64,000 bases of DNA from Hymenobacter monticola (GTDB lineage: Bacteria; Bacteroidota; Bacteroidia; Cytophagales; Hymenobacteraceae), in the NCBI RefSeq assembly GCF_022811645.1, contig NZ_CP094537.1, positions 35,925-99,924 on the forward strand, written 5' to 3'. The position numbers and the translations under genes are program-made. Below are positions 35,920-44,917 of this stretch, piece after piece (positions within the stretch are counted from its first letter, which is position 1; each line of letters begins with the position of its first letter). Under the pieces are notes generated by a model that was not told the DNA's origin, did not search any database, and saw nothing but the letters and a program-made list of their open reading frames with translations.

Positions 35920-36975
35920 CTACAATTGCCGGTACCGAACTTCAAATGCTTCAATCTGGGTTTCGTTGCCTAACACCAGCAACACATCTCCGATAGCGGG
36001 GCAGTAGTTAGCGTCCGGGCTGACCACGAGTGTACCATTTTGTTGGCGCAGAGCAATGACATTCGCTCCGGTAAGGGAGCGTACATCAAGCTCACGGATG
36101 CTTCGTCCCTGCATTTCCCGACGGAGCTGCTGAAAACTGAGTTCTTCCAGGCGGAGCTTGTCAGCGCTTAGACCTGATATTAGGTCGAGGAACCGGATAA
36201 CCTCGGGGCGGACGACTAAGTCAGCCATATGAGACCCCCCGATTTCATCAGGCATAACCACTGAATTAGCCCCTGCCGCTATAAGCTTACGCTCAGAGGT
36301 TTTTTCGGAAGCACGGGCAATGATGTTCAGCCGCGGATTAAGGGCTCGGGCAGAGAGTGCCACCGACATGTTATCAGAGTCTTTCGGCAGGGCCGCGATA
36401 ATGGCGGATGCCCGCCCAATACCGGCTTGCTCCATAACCGGGTCTAGCGTGGCATCGCCAAACACGTAGAATATTTTTCCACCTGGGACGCCATCGCCGT
36501 CAATATCTGCGCCATTGTACCCTTCACTGAGCTGTCTGATAAGCTGCTCATTCTGTTCTATCACGACGACCCGGACGCTGTTGTTCAGTAGCTTTTGATA
36601 CGCTTTACGGCCGTTGCTGCCAAAGCCGCAAATGATAACATGTCCACTGAAGCGCTTAATTTCTTGGTCTGTCCGGTACATCTTGAAAATCTTGCGTAGC
36701 TCGCCATCAAAAATGAATGTGGTTATGACCGACACTAAGTAGGCGACGACCAACAGGTTATACAGAATATAAAACGAGGTGAAGATGCGCCCGGCCTGGG
36801 ACAGGGGACGAAGGACTTCATATCCGCCACCTGAGACCGTTATAACGGACATGTAGAACGCATCCGGCACATTGAAGTGCTCAATGGTCATAAACCCTGT
36901 CACGCCAATGGCCACGCTCGTTAGAGTAAGCCCGGCAGCATACTTAAGGCTATTAATCTGGGAAGGTCGCAGCAT
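35920..36975 (-). CDS. Two-helix ion channel with RCK (TrkA-N/TrkA-C) domains
   Basis: A 351-residue Kch/MthK-like protein: two transmembrane helices (about 12-30 and 64-90) around a pore loop, then RCK-N with the nucleotide motif CGFGSNG (116-122), and RCK-C (about 255-351). The pore reads TVSGGGYE (46-53), not the usual TVGYGD or TVGFGE, so selectivity is uncertain. Residues 156-167 (ADIDGDGVPGGK) insert a D.DGDG loop like a calcium-binding loop before the second Rossmann strand. It lies beside the Ter locus, whose TerD proteins are known Ca2+ binders. Confidence 0.82.
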   Translation of the reverse strand: MLRPSQINSLKYAAGLTLTSVAIGVTGFMTIEHFNVPDAFYMSVITVSGGGYEVLRPLSQAGRIFTSFYILYNLLVVAYLVSVITTFIFDGELRKIFKMYRTDQEIKRFSGHVIICGFGSNGRKAYQKLLNNSVRVVVIEQNEQLIRQLSEGYNGADIDGDGVPGGKIFYVFGDATLDPVMEQAGIGRASAIIAALPKDSDNMSVALSARALNPRLNIIARASEKTSERKLIAAGANSVVMPDEIGGSHMADLVVRPEVIRFLDLISGLSADKLRLEELSFQQLRREMQGRSIRELDVRSLTGANVIALRQQNGTLVVSPDANYCPAIGDVLLVLGNETQIEAFEVRYRQL

Positions 36976-37026
36976 ATCTAGTAGCCTCAGCTGGTGACGT
37001 CGGGTGTACGGGTAGCGAGCAGAGAA

Positions 37027-37052
37027 GAGGCCCGGCTATAGGGCCGGGCCTC
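37027..37052 (-). terminator. Hairpin terminating the minus arm of the ter locus
   Basis: Perfect 10-bp stem GAGGCCCGGC/GCCGGGCCTC, 30 bp after the last gene of the minus-strand ter genes, followed on that strand by TTCTCT. Confidence 0.6.
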
Positions 37053-37081
37053 CATCATAGGGCTTGCAAGGAAGGAGATGG

Positions 37082-37696
37082 CTATTTGCTGCCGGCAGTC
37101 CACTTGAAACCGAAGCCGTAGTGATTATCCGCCGCGCTGTGCCCGTTGAAGTACCGCTCTTCTTTGGTCATCACAACACCTGCCTCGGTGAACTGAATCA
37201 GTGCGGCTGCGCAGAAAATCTGGTTTTCTCCAGGGTTGTTAAGCTCCAACTTGATTTCTTCGCCATTGCTCATTTTGAAGTGCATACGGCCGTTTACCGT
37301 GCGGAAGTCCTTTGCTCCGGCATAGATGAGCGCGAATACCATCACGCGCTTGATGGTATCTGGCCGTACAATGGCCATGTTCTCGCCATCAGCTGCTCCC
37401 CCGGTACGGTCGTCCTTATCGAGAAAAATGAAGGGTGGCTTCGTAAGCGAGCCGAAATTATTGCCCAAGGGCTGAATCACGCCCTTAGAGCCGTCGTTTA
37501 GTTCGTACATGCATCCCAAATCAAGGTCAGGGGCCGCTGCTGCAGCTCCACCGCCGAATAGCTTGCCAAAGAGACCGGTGCTTTTGGTTTCCCCGCTGTT
37601 CCAGTTCAGGTTTACCTCAACTTTAAGCTGAACCTTCTGCTCCTTGCTGAGATTGATTTGGTGCTTGTCACCACGTTTTTGTAGAGTAATTGCCAT
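37082..37696 (-). CDS. TerD-domain tellurium-resistance protein (TerA/TerF-like)
   Basis: A 204-residue TerD-superfamily protein. The opening MAITLQKRGDKHQINL resembles the three TerD proteins of the plus arm (MAISLQKGQK), and the core has DLDLGCMYELNDGSKGVIQPLG, KDDRTGGAADGENM (Ca2+-loop-like, with Asp/Glu ligands) and a final HYGFGFKWTAGSK, typical of TerA-like subunits. It is the last gene of a minus-strand set. TerD-family proteins bind Ca2+ and form membrane-associated stress complexes. Confidence 0.82.
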   Translation of the reverse strand: MAITLQKRGDKHQINLSKEQKVQLKVEVNLNWNSGETKSTGLFGKLFGGGAAAAAPDLDLGCMYELNDGSKGVIQPLGNNFGSLTKPPFIFLDKDDRTGGAADGENMAIVRPDTIKRVMVFALIYAGAKDFRTVNGRMHFKMSNGEEIKLELNNPGENQIFCAAALIQFTEAGVVMTKEERYFNGHSAADNHYGFGFKWTAGSK

Positions 37697-37768
37697 GTTG
37701 TAGTTGGGTTGAATGGTGTTGGAGTAAAGGGTTGCTGCGTGGAAGTCGTGCTGGGAGTAGGCTTCTGC

Positions 37769-38071
37769 TTAAGGCATAATGAGGTCCCTCAGTTTGTTGG
37801 CGGCTTTGCGCTTCAGACAGGGAATGGTTAGTGAATTGCCATACATGCGGATGAACATATCCGTACCGAAAAGCCGCTGGTCAATCTCAATGTGGCGCAC
37901 GGAGGTGAATCGAAACTTGTTCTCGTCGATGCCAATCAAGTACCAGTTGCGCTTGCGTACCGTAATGAAATTATTGGCAGCATCCACTTCCACAGTCCAT
38001 GGAATGATGGCATTCCAGAGCTGACCGCGAAGCATCAAGTTGAAGGAAGAAGACTTGAACGTTTCAATCAT
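37769..38071 (-). CDS. Small PH-like protein of the ter locus
   Basis: A 100-residue protein predicted from pattern as a strand-rich PH-like fold followed by one helix (KAANKLRDLIM). No catalytic motif. It sits 32 bp after the PRTase gene and 72 bp before the TerA-like gene, all on the same strand, so it belongs to the Ter module, perhaps in membrane or protein recruitment (inference). Confidence 0.6.
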   Translation of the reverse strand: MIETFKSSSFNLMLRGQLWNAIIPWTVEVDAANNFITVRKRNWYLIGIDENKFRFTSVRHIEIDQRLFGTDMFIRMYGNSLTIPCLKRKAANKLRDLIMP

Positions 38072-38103
38072 GAGGGATAAGCGATAAGGGTCAAAGTATA
38101 ATG

Positions 38104-38997
38104 CTAGTACCCATCATGGTGCACCAACGCCGTCAGCAACCCAATAGCCCGCTCAAAAGCGGGCTGCAGGTGATAGCTATTGCCGTAGGCGTAGTGCAGG
38201 AGCGTATGCCGAAAAGTCTTCGACTGGTAGTGAATGAAGGTGGTAAATTCCGCAAAGTCCGCACACAAGATGTACTTGACTACTCGAGTGTTGAAAAGAA
38301 ACTCATCATTCTTGATGATGTCGTCAATGGATAGCAGATTGCGAACGGCAGCGTAATTAAGGTAATTTTCTACGGTTGGGTCGCACTCCTGGGGCCTGGC
38401 CACTTGAGCGAAATAGAGAAACAGATGAGACTGCTCGACTAGCCCCGTCCTTTCAAGAAGGTGGCATATCCGTTCTTCATGCGAGCCGGTAACGCGGATG
38501 TCGTCCAGGAATATCAGCGTTTTGCCGCGGGCAAACTCTACATCGACATAAAAGTCATCGCCCGAAATGGCTTTATCTCGCTGGGCCTTGGACATAGCTC
38601 CATAGTCCTCGTTGTAGCTATAGCTGCGAAATATCTTCCCCTCCTGCAGCGGTGCCAAGCCGTGACGGGGTATGGCGACCTCGTTGTACCTAGCTACAAA
38701 GTAATCCTTTAAGGCAAAGGTCGCTGTGGGCACAAAGTTGAAAGGCGCCGGATAGATAACGACACCTTTCGGGTTCGCCAGAGCGGGCAAAAAGCTGTTG
38801 AATCTGTCCGATTCAAGCAAGCTGTTCGCTAGCTCGCGGCCAAAGCGCCGGGCTAGGCTTTTGGAGCCGTACTTAAGTCGGCTGTACTCGTGCGGCTGAA
38901 AGCCGAAGTCGTAGTCCGCCAGGGTGGCCGTGGCGGCAGGGGGCTCAATAAGGTGGGCAGCAAACTGCTCACCCGTTCTTAAGGCGGTTGTAGGCAT
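38104..38997 (-). CDS. PRTase-like protein of the ter biosynthetic module
   Basis: A 297-residue protein with a phosphoribosyltransferase PRPP-binding loop: LIFLDDIRVTGSHEE (about 165-179). The fold region lies about 80-200, and an extra C-terminal helical domain follows. PRTase and HAD enzymes are recurrent in Ter-linked biosynthetic operons, where they are thought to make a nucleoside-like metabolite. Its start overlaps the end of the HAD gene by 29 bp, so the two are translationally linked. Substrate unknown. Confidence 0.78.
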   Translation of the reverse strand: MPTTALRTGEQFAAHLIEPPAATATLADYDFGFQPHEYSRLKYGSKSLARRFGRELANSLLESDRFNSFLPALANPKGVVIYPAPFNFVPTATFALKDYFVARYNEVAIPRHGLAPLQEGKIFRSYSYNEDYGAMSKAQRDKAISGDDFYVDVEFARGKTLIFLDDIRVTGSHEERICHLLERTGLVEQSHLFLYFAQVARPQECDPTVENYLNYAAVRNLLSIDDIIKNDEFLFNTRVVKYILCADFAEFTTFIHYQSKTFRHTLLHYAYGNSYHLQPAFERAIGLLTALVHHDGY

Positions 38998-39634
38998 CTG
39001 TTAGAGTATGTTCATAAGGACCATGGACACCGATAAAAGCTACTCCCGCCTGTCGAGCGCCGAAAGCATCGGTGCGGGGGTTGTCCCCGATATGTGTATC
39101 AGGACGATGATGCGCGAGACTAAAAATCCGAGGGTCCGGCTTAGCTAGCGACACTTCATCTGAGAAAATCAACTGGTCAAAAAAGTCCATCCAGCCAAGC
39201 GACTGCAGCCATGCGCGCAGGGTTATTCCCGAGACGAAAAGCGTATTGCTTATCAAGACCAGCTTGAAATCACGAGCTAACAACCTCAGGTTCTCAGTGG
39301 TGTTTGTATCGTAGGGAAGCGCTGGAAACTTATAAGCGGCAGCTTGATATTTATCAATGAATTGTGCTAAATGCCCGAATGGGTATTTTTCCGGAACCAA
39401 CTCAAGTCGGCACAGCCAATCACTGTAAAGGGTCGCCTGGGTAGGCTGCACCCCCCACGCTTCGACCAAATGGTCATAATGAAGCTTAACCGCTCGTTGC
39501 GTGTCCAGAATCTTTTCCGGGTCGAGGCCAGAGTGAAAGTGCTCCTGAACCAGATTGATTTTAGCTTGCTTAAAGTCGGTATTAGCACGCACAAGCGTCC
39601 CCCACAAGTCAAGCGATATAGTTTGTACAGCCAT
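38969..39634 (-). CDS. HAD-superfamily hydrolase of the ter module
   Basis: A 221-residue HAD hydrolase. Motif I is DLWGTL (second Asp of DxD replaced by Trp, as in many HAD dehalogenase/phosphatase subfamilies), motif II ISNTL, motif III/IV KPDPRIF and HIGDNPRTD. The alpha-helical cap lies about residues 20-95. First gene of the minus-strand Ter set. Likely dephosphorylates the product or substrate of the neighbouring PRTase (inference). Confidence 0.85.
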   Translation of the reverse strand: MAVQTISLDLWGTLVRANTDFKQAKINLVQEHFHSGLDPEKILDTQRAVKLHYDHLVEAWGVQPTQATLYSDWLCRLELVPEKYPFGHLAQFIDKYQAAAYKFPALPYDTNTTENLRLLARDFKLVLISNTLFVSGITLRAWLQSLGWMDFFDQLIFSDEVSLAKPDPRIFSLAHHRPDTHIGDNPRTDAFGARQAGVAFIGVHGPYEHTLTDAYNRLKNG

Positions 39635-39649
39635 GTAGTAGTATCAGTC

Positions 39650-39663
39650 AGTAGTTTACTACT
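39650..39663. promoter_or_regulatory. Dyad in the divergent ter promoter region
   Basis: A perfect inverted repeat AGTAGT-TT-ACTACT, overlapped by a further TAGTAGTA copy on the left, lies between the two divergent ter arms, 16 bp from the HAD start. Candidate operator. Confidence 0.4.
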
Positions 39664-39803
39664 ATAAGCTGTCCGGCTTTAAGTAAGCCGTTGGCGATTA
39701 GAAGCAGACCAGTCAAACAAGCTTAAAATCAGGGTCTACCAGGCTTGTCCAAATCGGGGCAGCAAGATAGCGGATAACCCCATCACTGTTTGAAAAAATG
39801 TCC

Positions 39804-39811
39804 TACATTTG
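39804..39811 (+). promoter_or_regulatory. -7 promoter element of terD operon
   Basis: TACATTTG, a perfect TAnnTTTG box, 42 bp before the first terD start. A TTTG at 39789 is too close for a normal -33. Confidence 0.5.
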
Positions 39812-39853
39812 GCTTACGTTGGAATCTCATTTTTCTAGTCAGAGTACTAATTT

Positions 39854-40429
39854 ATGGCAATCAGTCTACAAAAAGGACAAAAGATAGATATTGGCCTTTC
39901 TCGCATTAGCGTTGGCCTGGGCTGGAACCCCAATGAAGGCAGCGGCCATGATTTCGATTTGGATGCTTCTGCCTTCATGATTAACGCGGCGCGCAAGATT
40001 CCAGCAGAAGAGTACTTCATCTTCTATGGCAACACTGACTCGCCTGACCAAGGCCTGCATCACACTGGCGATGACCCTACTGGGGGCAACAGCGCTGATG
40101 GCGATGATGAGACCATTGAGGTTGACTTGAGTAAAGTGGGTGACAGCATCCAGGAAATACTTTTCGTGGTGACCATCCACGAGGCAAGCCTACGCAAGCA
40201 GAATTTTGGACAGGTTCGCAGCTCTTACATTCGCATCGTTGACCAGGGAAACGGTTCGGAAATCGCCAAGTATGAGCTGGGCGAAGACTTCTCGATTGAA
40301 ACCGGTGTAGAATTTGGCCGGCTCTATCGCCGCGACAACAAATGGCGCTTCGAGGCCTCTGGCATTGGCTACAAGGAAGAACTGGCTTTCTTCCTTGGCA
40401 AATATTACTCGGGCCAGATTATCAACTAG
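39854..40429 (+). CDS. terD: TerD-family protein 1
   Basis: A 191-residue TerD protein. The Ca2+-binding signature GLGWNPNEG...FDLDASAF (about 21-41) and the second loop GDDPTGGNSADGDDETI are complete, followed by VVTIHEA and YELGEDFSIETG. Close paralogue of the next gene. TerD proteins bind two Ca2+ and take part in resistance to tellurite, phage and other stresses. First gene of the plus arm, with its own promoter. Confidence 0.92.
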   Translation: MAISLQKGQKIDIGLSRISVGLGWNPNEGSGHDFDLDASAFMINAARKIPAEEYFIFYGNTDSPDQGLHHTGDDPTGGNSADGDDETIEVDLSKVGDSIQEILFVVTIHEASLRKQNFGQVRSSYIRIVDQGNGSEIAKYELGEDFSIETGVEFGRLYRRDNKWRFEASGIGYKEELAFFLGKYYSGQIIN

Positions 40430-40615
40430 CTCGCCTGCGCTGTCACAATTCCTACTTAAAATATTCTGGAAGCGGCTGCAGCTACCTTCCGTAGCTATCG
40501 CCCTGTATGTATTAGCCTGTTCGTCTAGTGACTATCGCCCCTTCCTTGCGCGATTACTCGCTGGCTACAACCCACCATTCACATCACCTAACACCTATCA
40601 AACCTCTTTTCTCAA

Positions 40616-41173
40616 ATGGCAATCTCCCTACAAAAAGGTCAAAAAGTTGACGTTGGCCTGTCTAAAATAAGCGTTGGCCTGGGCTGGAACCCTAACGAAG
40701 GCACCGGCCAAGCATTCGACCTCGACGCCTCCGCATTCATGCTGGGCGAAGGCCGTAAGCTGGTTTCGGACGCGCACTTTATCTTCTACAACAACACGGA
40801 TTCCCCTGACCAGGCTGTTCATTACAGCGGTGACGATACGACCGGGGGCAATTCGGACGGTGACGACGAGACTATCCTGATTGACCTGCAGAAGGTCAGC
40901 GCAGACGTTCAGGAAATTCTTTTCATTGTAACCATCCACGAAGCCGCTACCCGCAAGCAGAATTTTGGCCAAGTGCGTAGCTCCTACATCCGCATCGTAG
41001 ACCAGGGCTCCAGCTCGGAGATTGCCAAATACGAGCTAGACGAGGATTTCTCGATTGAAACCGGCATCGAATTTGGCCGCCTTTACCGTCGTGACGGGCA
41101 GTGGAAGTTCGAAGCTTCCGGCATCGGGCAGCAGGAAGAACTGGGCTTCTTCCTCAGCAAATACAACGCGTAA
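40616..41173 (+). CDS. terD: TerD-family protein 2
   Basis: A 185-residue TerD protein, aligned end to end with the preceding one and clearly a recent tandem duplicate (MAISLQKGQK, FDLDASAF, FGQVRSSYIRIVDQG in both). Calcium loops are intact (GDDTTGGNSDGDDETI). It is separated by 186 bp, longer than other gaps here, in which I see no further gene. Confidence 0.92.
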   Translation: MAISLQKGQKVDVGLSKISVGLGWNPNEGTGQAFDLDASAFMLGEGRKLVSDAHFIFYNNTDSPDQAVHYSGDDTTGGNSDGDDETILIDLQKVSADVQEILFIVTIHEAATRKQNFGQVRSSYIRIVDQGSSSEIAKYELDEDFSIETGIEFGRLYRRDGQWKFEASGIGQQEELGFFLSKYNA

Positions 41174-41207
41174 ATCTGACTTCTGAACCTGCCCAACTCT
41201 TTCAAAG

Positions 41208-41792
41208 ATGGCTATCAATCTAGTTAAAGGTCAAACGATTGACCTTCGGAAAAATGCTCAAGGGGAGTCCTTTGATTTATCCACTGTGACTATCGGCCTT
41301 GGCTGGGATGTACGCGGTGGTGGGGGCGAAGCTTATGATTTGGACGCTTCCGCCCTCATGCTCAATGGCAGTGGCAAGCTGGCTGGAATCAATGACGTGG
41401 TGTATTTCGGCAACCTCAAACACGCTTCCGGTAACGCCTGGTCCAATGGCGACAACCTGACCGGAGCTGGAGCTGGTGACGACGAGCAACTGGTGGTTAA
41501 GCTGGATGCCATGGGCTCACAATTTGATAAGATTGTGTTCATGGTCAATATCTACCAGGGGCGGACCCGTGGCCAGCACTTTGGCATGGTCCAAAATGCC
41601 TTCATCCGGGCTGTAGACAAGAACGGTAAGGAGATTGTGAAGTACAGCCTGTCGGGCGACGGTACCTACAACAACATGTGTTCCGTGATTTTTGGCGAAG
41701 TCTACCGCCGCGAGGGCAGCTGGAAATTCCGGGCCCTGGGCGAAGCGCTACCAGTGGATAGCCTGAACGACGTCATCAAAAATTACCAATAG
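41208..41792 (+). CDS. TerD-family protein 3 (TerZ/TerE-like)
   Basis: A 194-residue, more diverged TerD paralogue: MAINLVKGQTIDL start, GLGWDVRGGGGEAYDLDASALML, GDNLTGAGAGDDEQLVVKLD and HFGMVQNAFIRAVD. The WD in place of WN and the longer N-terminus suggest the TerZ/TerE subgroup. A strong terminator follows 8 bp after its stop. Confidence 0.88.
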   Translation: MAINLVKGQTIDLRKNAQGESFDLSTVTIGLGWDVRGGGGEAYDLDASALMLNGSGKLAGINDVVYFGNLKHASGNAWSNGDNLTGAGAGDDEQLVVKLDAMGSQFDKIVFMVNIYQGRTRGQHFGMVQNAFIRAVDKNGKEIVKYSLSGDGTYNNMCSVIFGEVYRREGSWKFRALGEALPVDSLNDVIKNYQ

Positions 41793-41800
41793 TCAATCAG

Positions 41801-41839
41801 GCCCGTTCCTAACCAAAAGCGGTAGGAACGGGCTTTTTT
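41801..41839 (+). terminator. Strong terminator splitting the plus arm of the ter locus
   Basis: Perfect 11-bp stem GCCCGTTCCTA/TAGGAACGGGC followed by TTTTTT, between terD 3 and the first vWA gene. Distal genes would need read-through or a separate promoter. Confidence 0.78.
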
Positions 41840-41873
41840 GTGCGCTAACCGCGCCTTAAACCCCTTACTGAAA

Positions 41874-42512
41874 ATGAGAAGATTACCCGTCTATCTGTTG
41901 CTGGATACGTCCGGCTCCATGAGTGGAGAGCCCATTGAAGCGGTTAAAAACGGCATGCAAGTGTTGGTCAGTGCCCTTCGGCAAGACCCCTATGCCCTGG
42001 AGACTGCTTACTTAAGCGTTATCACGTTTGATAACACCGCTCGCCAAGTAGTGCCTCTAACTGAATTATCTGATTTTCAGATACCTGACCTGAAAGCTAC
42101 GACTACCACCAGCTTGGGCGCGGCCCTGCAGCTATTGGCCGAAACCACTGACCACGAAGTTAAAAAGTCAACTGCTGACCAAAAAGGTGACTGGCGGCCT
42201 GTCGTTTTCATCATGACCGATGGGGAGCCTACCGATGACTGGCGCAAGGGCCTGGCTGAATTCAAGAAACGTAAGTTTGGAATCGTTGTCGCGTGCGCGG
42301 CAGGTGCGGGTGCTAACACAAGCGTCCTACAGGAAATCACTGAATCGGTGGTGCAGCTCGATACGGCTGACTCCAAAACCATTCAAGCGTTCTTCAAGTG
42401 GGTTTCTGCTTCGGTTAGCAGCAGCAGCCGTTCGGTTGAATCGGCCGGTAAAGAACTCATTGGCCTGCAAGAGCTGCCTCCTCCTCCGGCGGAAGTTAAC
42501 GTAGTCATTTAA
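41874..42512 (+). CDS. terY: TerY-like vWA protein 1
   Basis: A 212-residue von Willebrand factor A domain protein of the TerY type. The MIDAS metal site is DTSGSMSG (10-17) with the later Thr (ATTTTSLGAAL) and Asp (IMTDGEPTDDW). Starts at the ATG at 41874. A duplicate follows 12 bp downstream. In known Ter systems, TerY-like vWA, a PP2C phosphatase and a kinase form a signalling triad; the same set is present here in order. Confidence 0.88.
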   Translation: MRRLPVYLLLDTSGSMSGEPIEAVKNGMQVLVSALRQDPYALETAYLSVITFDNTARQVVPLTELSDFQIPDLKATTTTSLGAALQLLAETTDHEVKKSTADQKGDWRPVVFIMTDGEPTDDWRKGLAEFKKRKFGIVVACAAGAGANTSVLQEITESVVQLDTADSKTIQAFFKWVSASVSSSSRSVESAGKELIGLQELPPPPAEVNVVI

Positions 42513-42524
42513 TACCTTTCCTGA

Positions 42525-43163
42525 ATGCGCCGGCTGCCCGTCTATATACTGCTTGACACTTCGGGGTCAATGCGTGGCGAACCCATTGAGGCTGTGAAAA
42601 ACGGGCTTGAAGTGCTGGTGCGTACGCTTCGGCAGGACCCCTTCACACTCGAATCGGTGCACCTGAGTCTGCATACGTTCGACCGGGAAGTTAAAATCCT
42701 GCTTCCGCTCACTGCGCTGGAAGATTTGCAGCTTCCCGATGTCACAACTCCTGACTCCGGGCCTACTCATTTAGGGGCAGCGCTGGAACTGCTATGTGCA
42801 CAGTATGACAAAGAGATTATTAAGGGCACAGCCACCCAAAAGGGCGACTGGATGCCGTTACTCTTCATCATCACCGATGGCAGTCCTTCTGATTTACAAC
42901 TCTACCGCCAAATGGTTGAGCAAGTGAAGAAGCGGCGCTTTGCTAGTATTGTGGCGTGTGCGGCCGGCCCGAAAGGGAAAGATGAGTACCTGAAAGAGCT
43001 AACGTCAACGGTGATTCACTTGGATACTGCGGACAGCAATACCTTTCAGCAATACTTTAAGTGGGTATCCGCAACGGTCAGCAGCGGCAACCGCAGTTTG
43101 GGGGCCAGCGATTCCCTGCCACCCCTGCCGCCCCCACCGCCCGAAGTTCATTTATTGATATGA
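42525..43163 (+). CDS. terY: TerY-like vWA protein 2
   Basis: A 212-residue paralogue of the gene just upstream, of the same length and order of motifs: DTSGSMRGEPIEAVKNG, GPTHLGAAL, IITDGSPSD and a Pro-rich C-terminus (PPLPPPPPEVH). MIDAS residues are intact. Two vWA proteins could form a hetero-complex. Confidence 0.87.
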   Translation: MRRLPVYILLDTSGSMRGEPIEAVKNGLEVLVRTLRQDPFTLESVHLSLHTFDREVKILLPLTALEDLQLPDVTTPDSGPTHLGAALELLCAQYDKEIIKGTATQKGDWMPLLFIITDGSPSDLQLYRQMVEQVKKRRFASIVACAAGPKGKDEYLKELTSTVIHLDTADSNTFQQYFKWVSATVSSGNRSLGASDSLPPLPPPPPEVHLLI

Positions 43164-43226
43164 GCAAACCTCTCCCACAGCGCAGTGGGAAGAATCATTC
43201 TATTCCATCAGTAGGAAAATGCCCCT

Positions 43227-44912
43227 ATGAGCCCCGAACACCCTATTTCTGCTCAACCGTCCTCCGAACCAACTCCGTCAATTGAAGGAACTCCCCCCGC
43301 CGAGACCACAGCGGGGCAAGCGTCTTCAATTGAGAACCAAGCAGCCATATCACCTGATTCGGAACAGTTCCCGTTGCCTGATGTAGTGTCCTCGCCGGCT
43401 CAGCCAGAGCCGCTGGAAGCAGGTGCAGCACCCCAGCTTAGCCAACCGGCAGAACTGGTATACCCAGCCCCCCTTACCGAAGGAACCCCGATTGTTCAGC
43501 AGCCAGCGCCGGCCAGCGAAGCGCCAACTGCGGCTCCTGAAGAAGTGGCACCTGCAGTCGCGCCAACCGCAATTGCTGATGAGGTAATCGCAGTAGTTGA
43601 GCCTGTTCCACCGGTAGCGCCTCAAGCAGTAGCGGCACTAATAGAACCTGCACTGCCTATAGCCCCCGCTGTTGCGCCAGTAGTGGAGGCTTCTAACGGG
43701 GTATTCGTCAGTGGTAAAGCCATCGTTCTGCCAAATGGTAAGGTCGGTGAATCCTATTCGTTTAAATTCACCCCGGATGTAGTTGACCTGGGCTCCTGCC
43801 TCAATATTCGGGTGCTAGGTCCTGAGGGGCTCGGCCTGACATTTGACCAAGCTACGCAGGCTTTGGCCGGCATGCCTTCGCTAGCTGGACAGCACGAGCT
43901 ACGGCTGAGCTATCAGCCGGCGACGGCTAAAGCTGGTGACCCTGCGCACATTCGCGCCTTGCAGTGGTATGTTAACCCTGACCCTCGCTCCCTTTGGACG
44001 GAACATGAGCCAGCGGCCGACTTGTTGGCACGCAAAGACCATGTTGCCCATCAAATAGTAGCGGAGGGCCCGAAAACGATTGTTGCCGCTAGCCGGCGCG
44101 GGAGGTCCCACGCCAAGGATGCCAAGTTTCGGGAAGATGACTTCCGGTGTTATTTCCAGACTGAATCAAAAAGCTATGTCCTAGCCGTTGCTGACGGTGC
44201 AGGGTCAGCTACCATGTCTCGTGAGGGCTCACGCCTGGCTTGTGAAACGGCCACTGACCACGTTTTAAGCGCCCTTAGCGGGGAAACGTCAGCCAAGCTT
44301 CGGCAGCTCACCGATGCGTACGATGCAGCGGAAGGAAGTCCTGAATCCCGCAAGGCCCTGCAGGACGAACTATACAAGCTGCTGGGCAATGCAGCGCTGT
44401 TAGCCGCCCGGCAAATCACCCAAACGGCAGAAGCTGCAGGGCACGTCGCCCGTGATTATGCCACAACACTGCTGCTGGCACTTTGCCATCCCACAGCGAA
44501 CGGCTGGCTTGTCGGGGCTTTCTGGATTGGCGATGGTGGACTGGGGCTGTACCGGCGTCAGGAAGGTATCCGCCTCCTGGGGGAGCCGGATGGAGGAGAG
44601 TACTCCGGTCAGACCCGCTTTCTGACTATGAAAGAAACATTTGAGGCCAGTTCGCTCTATGGCCGGGTACGCTTTGAACTGGTGCCGGATTTTGATGCGC
44701 TGGTACTCATGTCTGATGGCATCACTGACGCTTTGTTTCAGACGGATTCTAACCTGGCTAAATCCGAGAAATGGGGAGAACTGCTGGATGGCATCAACAG
44801 CGCAGCGCCGTTGCAGCGGGATAATCAGGAGTTAGGGGCACAGCTCAGCGAATGGCTTAATTTCTGGGTTAAGGGAGAGTACGACGACCGCACCATTGCC
44901 ATCTTGTTCTAA
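43227..44912 (+). CDS. PP2C-type phosphatase of the ter phosphorylation triad
   Basis: A 561-residue protein. The first 160 residues are a Pro/Ala/Glu-rich, probably disordered linker. An Ig-like (He_PIG-type) segment follows (about 165-250; LPNGKVGESYSFKF, ALAGMPSLAG). The C-terminal PP2C domain (about 285-561) has metal-ligand motifs VADGAGSA and LMSDGITD and ends YDDRTIAILF. Placed between vWA genes and the kinase, as in TerY-P triads. The kinase it opposes is presumably the next gene. Confidence 0.86.
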   Translation: MSPEHPISAQPSSEPTPSIEGTPPAETTAGQASSIENQAAISPDSEQFPLPDVVSSPAQPEPLEAGAAPQLSQPAELVYPAPLTEGTPIVQQPAPASEAPTAAPEEVAPAVAPTAIADEVIAVVEPVPPVAPQAVAALIEPALPIAPAVAPVVEASNGVFVSGKAIVLPNGKVGESYSFKFTPDVVDLGSCLNIRVLGPEGLGLTFDQATQALAGMPSLAGQHELRLSYQPATAKAGDPAHIRALQWYVNPDPRSLWTEHEPAADLLARKDHVAHQIVAEGPKTIVAASRRGRSHAKDAKFREDDFRCYFQTESKSYVLAVADGAGSATMSREGSRLACETATDHVLSALSGETSAKLRQLTDAYDAAEGSPESRKALQDELYKLLGNAALLAARQITQTAEAAGHVARDYATTLLLALCHPTANGWLVGAFWIGDGGLGLYRRQEGIRLLGEPDGGEYSGQTRFLTMKETFEASSLYGRVRFELVPDFDALVLMSDGITDALFQTDSNLAKSEKWGELLDGINSAAPLQRDNQELGAQLSEWLNFWVKGEYDDRTIAILF

Positions 44913-44917
44913 GCACT

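Noticed and set aside
34694..44912. STAS protein and ter PP2C as one partner-switching system
   Set aside because: They are 8 kb apart, in different units, and the PP2C has its own vWA/kinase neighbours.
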